Source: Zychaea mexicana (Eukaryota > Mucoromycota > Mucoromycetes > Mucorales > Lichtheimiaceae). Taken from it: DNA of 64,000 bases. The DNA lies in the NCBI RefSeq assembly GCF_025766255.1, contig NW_026516671.1, forward strand, positions 434,001-498,000, in the 5' to 3' direction. Of the stretch, positions 59,323 through 64,000 are shown in pieces. Numbering within the stretch: position 1 is the stretch's first letter; every line of letters starts with the position of its first letter. Made by a program: the position numbers and the translations under genes. Below the pieces are notes generated by a model, which worked only from the letters and a program-made list of their open reading frames with translations, made no database searches and was not told where the DNA came from.

Positions 59323-61149
59323 ATGTTGGATTCCATTCCCGGCCGAGTGTTTGTTGTTGGCGTTTCGTTGTTGATCGCCACCATCGCCTACTCATCGCAA
59401 GCTTTCATTTTCTTGCCGGCCATGGGATGGTGGTCCATTAAGGCTGCCAAGTCATTGATCCCATTCAACCTGCTTGTTCTCATGATCTATTACAATTATT
59501 ATTTGGCTTGCACAACTGATCCTGGTCCAGTACCTCAAGGATGGGTAAAGTATATTTATCCCGGTTTATACATATGTTGCTACACAATGGCTCCGAAGCT
59601 ATGACAACTCATAAACGTGTGCTTATATAACAACAGGAACCACCTTATTCGACCTTACAACCTCAAGAAGGCTTATCAGCAACCGATACGGGTATTACTG
59701 GTCCGCGATACTGCAAATCATGTAAAGTGTATAAGCCGCCTCGAACACACCATTGTCGCTACTGCCGTCGCTGCGTATTGAAAATGGACCACCACTGTCC
59801 CTGGATTGCCAACTGTGTTGGCCACGACAACTATCCCCACTTTATTAGATTCATTCTCTTTGTCGATATTGCTTGCAGTTATGCACTCGGTTTGCTAGTG
59901 TGGCGAGTACGATCTATCATGAATGATATTCGTCATTTTCGGGTAATGCATCAATTCCCGGTATCATTGTTACTCGGATATAAAAGACTCCAAGATTGAT
60001 TGATTGCGACTGACTGACGGCAAACTAAAACTATGTAGTTTCGAGCAGAGCCAACAACAACCGAGATTGTGTTTCTAGTACTGAATTTTATATTGGCCTT
60101 TGTCGTCTTGTTCTGCGTTGGCATCTTGAGCATATACCACATGTACTGCATGTCAAGGAATCAGTCGTCTGTCGAGAGTTGGGAGCGAAGTAAAGTCAAC
60201 ACCCTTATCAAACGAGGCAAGATACTACCGGTAAACTGTCGTCTTCTTTGTTTTGAGCGGCGAGCATGAGTTATATATAAATAGAAAATCTGGGAACTAA
60301 TAACATGATAATCTATAACAGATCAAATACCCTTTTGATGTTGGATTCTACCGAAACATATGCTCAGTATTAGGCAACAATCCGTTGACATGGCTATGGC
60401 CCAAGAAACCTACAAGTGATGGTTTGGTATTCCCCACACGAGCGGGAACAGATCCACGATTACCTTATTGCTGGCCACCACGCGATCCTGATGATTTACG
60501 ACCATCCATTTTCTCCAAACGGTATCGACGGCATCAAGACCGTGAAATACGCAAAAATAGAAACAAACTGGTGCGACGGGATTCAGAAGGTTATTTGGTG
60601 CGCGAAATAACAGTGGAAGAACGTATAGGTATGCTCGAAAATCAGCAACAACAGCAGCAGCAACTGCAAGAAATGGAATATGATCAATATGAAGCACCAT
60701 ATCATGGAGGCCAAGAACATCTGGAACACTTGGATTACGAGGATGATAGCGGCGCCGTCGATGACGCACGGTCGGTTGATTCAGTTGAAGACTACTACGA
60801 CTCGGGCAGTTGTGTCAGCGACGACGGCGAAGAAACTGTACCAGCGCGTCCCGACGAAGAGTATCAAATGCGACAGCAGCACTATAACGCACGATGGATG
60901 GAAGATAGAGTGCTTGACTTATCGGGGGGCGATTATTATCATTCGGATGGGTCATCTTGGGAAAGCGAAGGAGAAGATTACGACGATGACAACAGGCCAT
61001 TAATGCCGCCACCACCGCAACTATCAGCACACAACCGTGCTACTGTTAATAATAGTAATCATCATACCACTTCTATCACTACTACCACTACCACCTCCCC
61101 TCATAATCGACATCATGTACAGAATAATAAAGACGCGAAAGCGGATTAA
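59323..61149 (+). CDS. PFA4: DHHC protein S-acyltransferase, PFA4-like
   Basis: Transfers palmitate from acyl-CoA to cysteines of membrane proteins. Four exons, 59323-59544, 59637-59942, 60039-60230 and 60322-61149, give 515 residues. Two hydrophobic segments in exon 1 ([29 protein letters not shown]) are followed by DPGPVPQGW. The cysteine-rich domain is at about 98-148: [17 protein letters not shown], then DHHC at 125-128 with catalytic Cys128. Two further membrane segments lie in exons 2 and 3. [20 protein letters not shown] after the fourth segment resembles PFA4 (in yeast an ER enzyme acting on chitin synthase Chs3). The cytosolic tail of some 200 residues is acidic with Q and H runs, longer than in most relatives. 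The gene name rests on overall similarity recalled, not on a search. Confidence 0.88.
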
Positions 61150-61220
61150 TTTTTGCCAACACTTGATATCATCTGAGATTTTTGTCTTTTTCTCTTTTCT
61201 CTTTTGACCACAATTAAAGT
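61150..61220 (+). promoter_or_regulatory. 71-bp spacer between same-strand genes
   Basis: Between the DHHC stop and the next ATG there are only 71 bp: a pyrimidine-rich run (TTTTTGTCTTTTTCTCTTTT) and TTAAAG before the ATG. There is little room for a terminator and a promoter, so they probably overlap. TTAAAG could also be a 3' splice site, which would imply an unseen upstream exon. Confidence 0.4.
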
Positions 61221-63299
61221 ATGCTCGAGCCTGAAGTACCGTATGACGCAGATCATGGTGTTGAAGAAGACGAAGACTGGCGCGATCCCCAAATCGCGAG
61301 TGGTGATGCTGCTGCTGCCCTTCGTGTTCAAGAACAAGAATGGGGTGGTGACGATGGAGCCCGTGATGCGCAAGGTGGTAATGTCGGCTATGATTACTAC
61401 GCAGCACCACCACCTATTACTGAATCGCAAGAGCAAATGCCCGAAGACTGCTGGATGTTGCCACCAGAATACACTCTGGTCGATGTATTGGGCAGAAACA
61501 AATCCAAGTTGGACGAAATTCGCTTTGAAACGAGTACATCTCTGAAGTACAATGAAGCCAAACACCAAGTTGACATTTGGGGCGATCGTGAGTCTGTCTA
61601 CCGCGCAAAGCATTTATTGGACTTGATTGTGCAGCGTCTGCATCGAAGATCCGAATCGTCCCGCCGCAAGACTAAAAAATGGGGCAAGCCCGAGCGTGAA
61701 TTGACAGAAAAGGAACGTAGGCGTGCAGAACGGAAACAACTCAAGGCAGAAGAAGAACGCACTTTTCATCGTTTTCCAAATCAACCACTCTCATACAACG
61801 CAATTGTGCCCATTCCTAACAATAGCATTCCCATGAATCAAGTATTGGGTTTGAAGGAAGAGTTCTTGAACCGGATCAGAGCAGACTGCAAATGCTTTAT
61901 GAACTACAATCAAAATACCAATGTTATCAATGTCACAGGTGAGAACGAAGATAAAGTTAAGGAGGCAGCATCGCGAATGCGCAACCTGTATCTCAAGAAC
62001 GCCCGCTCGCCGCAATATGCCACATTGCGTTTGCTCAAACAACCCAAAACGAACATGATGGTCAAGTATCGAAAACTGCCTCAAGGTTATATCACGCCGC
62101 GGTACGCCCTACCTGCCGAACAGCAAAGCATTCTTGCAAACAACCGATTGTTGGAAGGCATGGTCACTGGTGTGGTGGCGCGTATCACGGAGCGCCAAAA
62201 TCTGATTGACTTGGACGATGATCCACAAGACAACGATGCCAACGCAGATAGCGGTTTGTCAGATGAAATGCGACAGTTGGACGCAAAGAACGAGAAACAA
62301 ATGATTAACGCGCTCGAAATGGGTCTGGCCAGTATACGGTTGTGCCAATACGAGATCAAGATGAAAATCAGATTCGGCCAAATTGTACTTACGGACTATC
62401 CGAACCGTCAGGATACCATTCCGCTCGAGGATCTTGCGAACAAGTTCTTCCCGCACCACAAGTTCAGAAGCGTCTTAGCGCCCTGCATTGGTCGCAGCAT
62501 TGAAGAGCTTCACCCATTGTTCGAATGGCTATCCTCGAACTGCATCCAGTTTACTGATTCTCCGCGCACGTCTTATACTGTTGAGGCGGACCAATACCCA
62601 CAGTTCGTACAAAGGCCATCCGCTTATGCACGCCGTGATCAGCAGACAGCCCCCATGGAACAGGACAAGTGGCGAACAACCATTATCGCAAACTTTACCG
62701 GCGAACGACGGGTTGGTTTATGGAACCTGATTGCCGAGGGCCAAGATATTGTCACTATCAGCAGCGCGGATTTGGAAAACGACTACTCGTGGGAACTCAA
62801 ACTGCAGAGCGCACAACGGTTTAGCTCCATGGACGACATGGATACACCACATGGCCAGTTTGTAGAATCTTTAACACTCGATCCAGAAACCAATCGACTT
62901 ATCCTAGTGCCTAACACACGAGACTATGAGCCGCATTTGATCACGCAAAAGACTAAATGGGTGTATGCTTTGGACGATTGGATCATTGAAGTCGGCCGTG
63001 ACGAGGTCTGGGATATCCATCAGATTGATCTGTCGGACGATCGTCGTGATTTGCCTGTCAATCTGTCTAGCTTCAACCCACATCGTGTTATCCTCAAGTT
63101 TTCAATTTATCGCGAGACCTGGGTCAACCGCTTTGCCGAGAATTTGTCATTGCAGATTGGTGAGGCGCCTAACTGGACTCCAGCACAATTCTTGGCCAAC
63201 GGCAATGAGAATATGCACGAAATCATCAGTGTAGCACAACAAATGACAGCCATGCTAAGCAAGGAGGTCAAGCCCTACTACGAGTCTCTTGCTCTGTAA
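61221..63299 (+). CDS. Two-KH-like-domain protein, 692 residues, function unknown
   Basis: A single uninterrupted ORF. An acidic N-terminus (residues 1-75) precedes a KH-like unit at about 84-140 (LVDVLGRNKSKLDEIRFE, ending VDIWGDRESVYRAKHLL). A basic helix (TEKERRRAERKQLKAEEER, about 162-180) leads to a second KH-like unit at about 204-258 (VLGLKEEFLNRIRADC, ending INVTGENEDKVKEAA). The C-terminal half (about 380-690) appears beta-rich with WRTTIIANF and TKWVYALDDWIIEVG. Similar layouts occur in uncharacterised fungal proteins. KH folds often bind RNA, so an RNA-related role is possible but not shown. No targeting signal seen. The lack of introns contrasts with its neighbours. Confidence 0.8.
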   Translation: MLEPEVPYDADHGVEEDEDWRDPQIASGDAAAALRVQEQEWGGDDGARDAQGGNVGYDYYAAPPPITESQEQMPEDCWMLPPEYTLVDVLGRNKSKLDEIRFETSTSLKYNEAKHQVDIWGDRESVYRAKHLLDLIVQRLHRRSESSRRKTKKWGKPERELTEKERRRAERKQLKAEEERTFHRFPNQPLSYNAIVPIPNNSIPMNQVLGLKEEFLNRIRADCKCFMNYNQNTNVINVTGENEDKVKEAASRMRNLYLKNARSPQYATLRLLKQPKTNMMVKYRKLPQGYITPRYALPAEQQSILANNRLLEGMVTGVVARITERQNLIDLDDDPQDNDANADSGLSDEMRQLDAKNEKQMINALEMGLASIRLCQYEIKMKIRFGQIVLTDYPNRQDTIPLEDLANKFFPHHKFRSVLAPCIGRSIEELHPLFEWLSSNCIQFTDSPRTSYTVEADQYPQFVQRPSAYARRDQQTAPMEQDKWRTTIIANFTGERRVGLWNLIAEGQDIVTISSADLENDYSWELKLQSAQRFSSMDDMDTPHGQFVESLTLDPETNRLILVPNTRDYEPHLITQKTKWVYALDDWIIEVGRDEVWDIHQIDLSDDRRDLPVNLSSFNPHRVILKFSIYRETWVNRFAENLSLQIGEAPNWTPAQFLANGNENMHEIISVAQQMTAMLSKEVKPYYESLAL

Positions 63300-63903
63300 A
63301 AAAATATTCCACTGACCCTCTCTCCTTCTTTACATAAAAAAAAAATACATTGTAATCATTGTTTTCTAGCAATAGAAGGTCAAAACGTACTCGTAATCCC
63401 TACTTGTCTTTTTCTGGCTTTTTAACGCTTGTGTGTATGGTAACAATCATTCTGGGCACAGTTTATCCGAGCTAGGCAAGGTTAATGCACACCTATACGT
63501 TGTCCTGCCTTCTCTCTTGGTGTTGCTCGTGTCGTTGCCACGCGCCAAATATGACAATGTCGATCCAAGCATTATTGAACACTTCCTTTCCCTTTTGTTC
63601 GACTGTTAACTCGAAGATGTTTAGCAGTAATACTCTGAATTATGAAACTACATAAAACACCATTGCAGCAGGAACAGACTTCATCAACCTGGGATTCCCC
63701 GTTTCCGGCACGCCAGTGAAAATAGAACAGAGATAATTATTACAGGCTTTTTAAAAATAGCTGCGCCTAGCAGAAATAGCGTTTTTATACAATGACATGA
63801 ATGAGAAAATGTTGGTAAGTTGGAATAGTGTTTACAGGAACGAAAAAGAACAAGGGAGGAAAAGATAAAACATGATGGTTGAGTTCTAAGTCATGCTGTG
63901 CTA
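63300..63903. other. Intergenic region between convergent genes
   Basis: It includes an A-rich run (63336-63346) that may mark the 3' end of the KH-protein transcript. No other feature seen. Confidence 0.5.
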
Positions 63904-64000
63904 CTATCTGTCATTGATTTGTGCCTTTTGTTTTGGAGCGTGAGGGATCTTCACCACGTTTGCACCTTGAGTTTCCACGAACTGAAAATCTGGCTCTTGT
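63904..64000 (-). CDS. C-terminal end of an unidentified gene (runs off the window)
   Basis: On the minus strand a frame encodes QEPDFQFVETQGANVVKI, then PHAPKQKAQINDR and stop TAG at 63906-63904. The composition looks like real protein, and no other feature explains it, but only about 31 codons are visible. No family was recognised. Confidence 0.4.
   Translation of the reverse strand, partial: QEPDFQFVETQGANVVKIPHAPKQKAQINDR

Noticed and set aside
1..64000. CRISPR arrays, bacterial operons, riboswitches
   Set aside because: No regularly spaced short repeats of that kind were seen, and the intron-rich genes show a eukaryotic genome.

Overview
The window looks like nuclear DNA from a fungus, most likely an early-diverging (Mucoromycota, Mucorales-type) species. 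Genes carry many short GT-AG introns of about 50-130 bp, proteins have glutamine, histidine and asparagine runs, and the mobile elements are of fungal types (Tc1/mariner with a fungal HDE transposase, Harbinger-like with a chromodomain, a Crypton with a GCR1_C domain, solo LTRs). No bacterial features are seen. The species cannot be named from sequence alone.

The left 39 kb is a nested mobile-element island. Its backbone is a head-to-tail tandem repeat with an ancestral unit of about 12.7 kb: unit 1 (2888-19598), unit 2 (19599-38113) and a partial unit 3 (38114 to about 39460). Each unit starts in a decayed multi-exon gene of unknown function. In units 1 and 2 an intron of that gene holds an AT-rich block of about 3.6-3.9 kb whose main ORF reads UGA as a sense codon, so it looks mitochondrial or mitochondrial-plasmid derived. 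A dead Harbinger-like transposase with a chromodomain follows, then a 4 kb Tc1/mariner element that itself contains a MITE and an LTR fragment, then a cysteine-rich ORF and about 1.6 kb without recognisable genes. Because the units are otherwise very similar, each serves as the empty site for insertions found only in the other. Unit 1 alone carries a 340-bp tRNA-related insertion (target duplication CTATA) and a 3.66-kb double Harbinger-type insertion that contains a further solo LTR and a pogo-type MITE. Unit 2 alone carries a 5.16-kb Crypton with an apparently intact tyrosine recombinase (TTTTTAT direct repeats) and a 613-bp solo LTR (ACGGC).

From about 40 kb rightwards the sequence is ordinary host DNA with well-formed genes: a secreted-type nucleoside hydrolase (40655-42602, minus), a 2-oxoglutarate/Fe(II) oxygenase (46243-47887), a disordered basic protein (48964-50133), a RhoGEF with a long disordered N-terminus (55344-57694, minus), a PFA4-like DHHC palmitoyltransferase (59323-61149), a two-KH-like-domain protein (61221-63299), and the C-terminal end of another gene at the right edge (minus). 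Splice junctions were chosen by reading frame plus consensus, and every join given keeps one open frame. The DHHC and KH genes lie 71 bp apart on the same strand. The RhoGEF and DHHC genes diverge from a shared 1.6 kb intergenic region.

The most notable features are the UGA-coded block inside an intron of a tandemly repeated gene, the intact-looking Crypton with an LTR-type TATA box upstream of its start codon, and the two-element Harbinger structure whose ends are swapped as if by an internal inversion.
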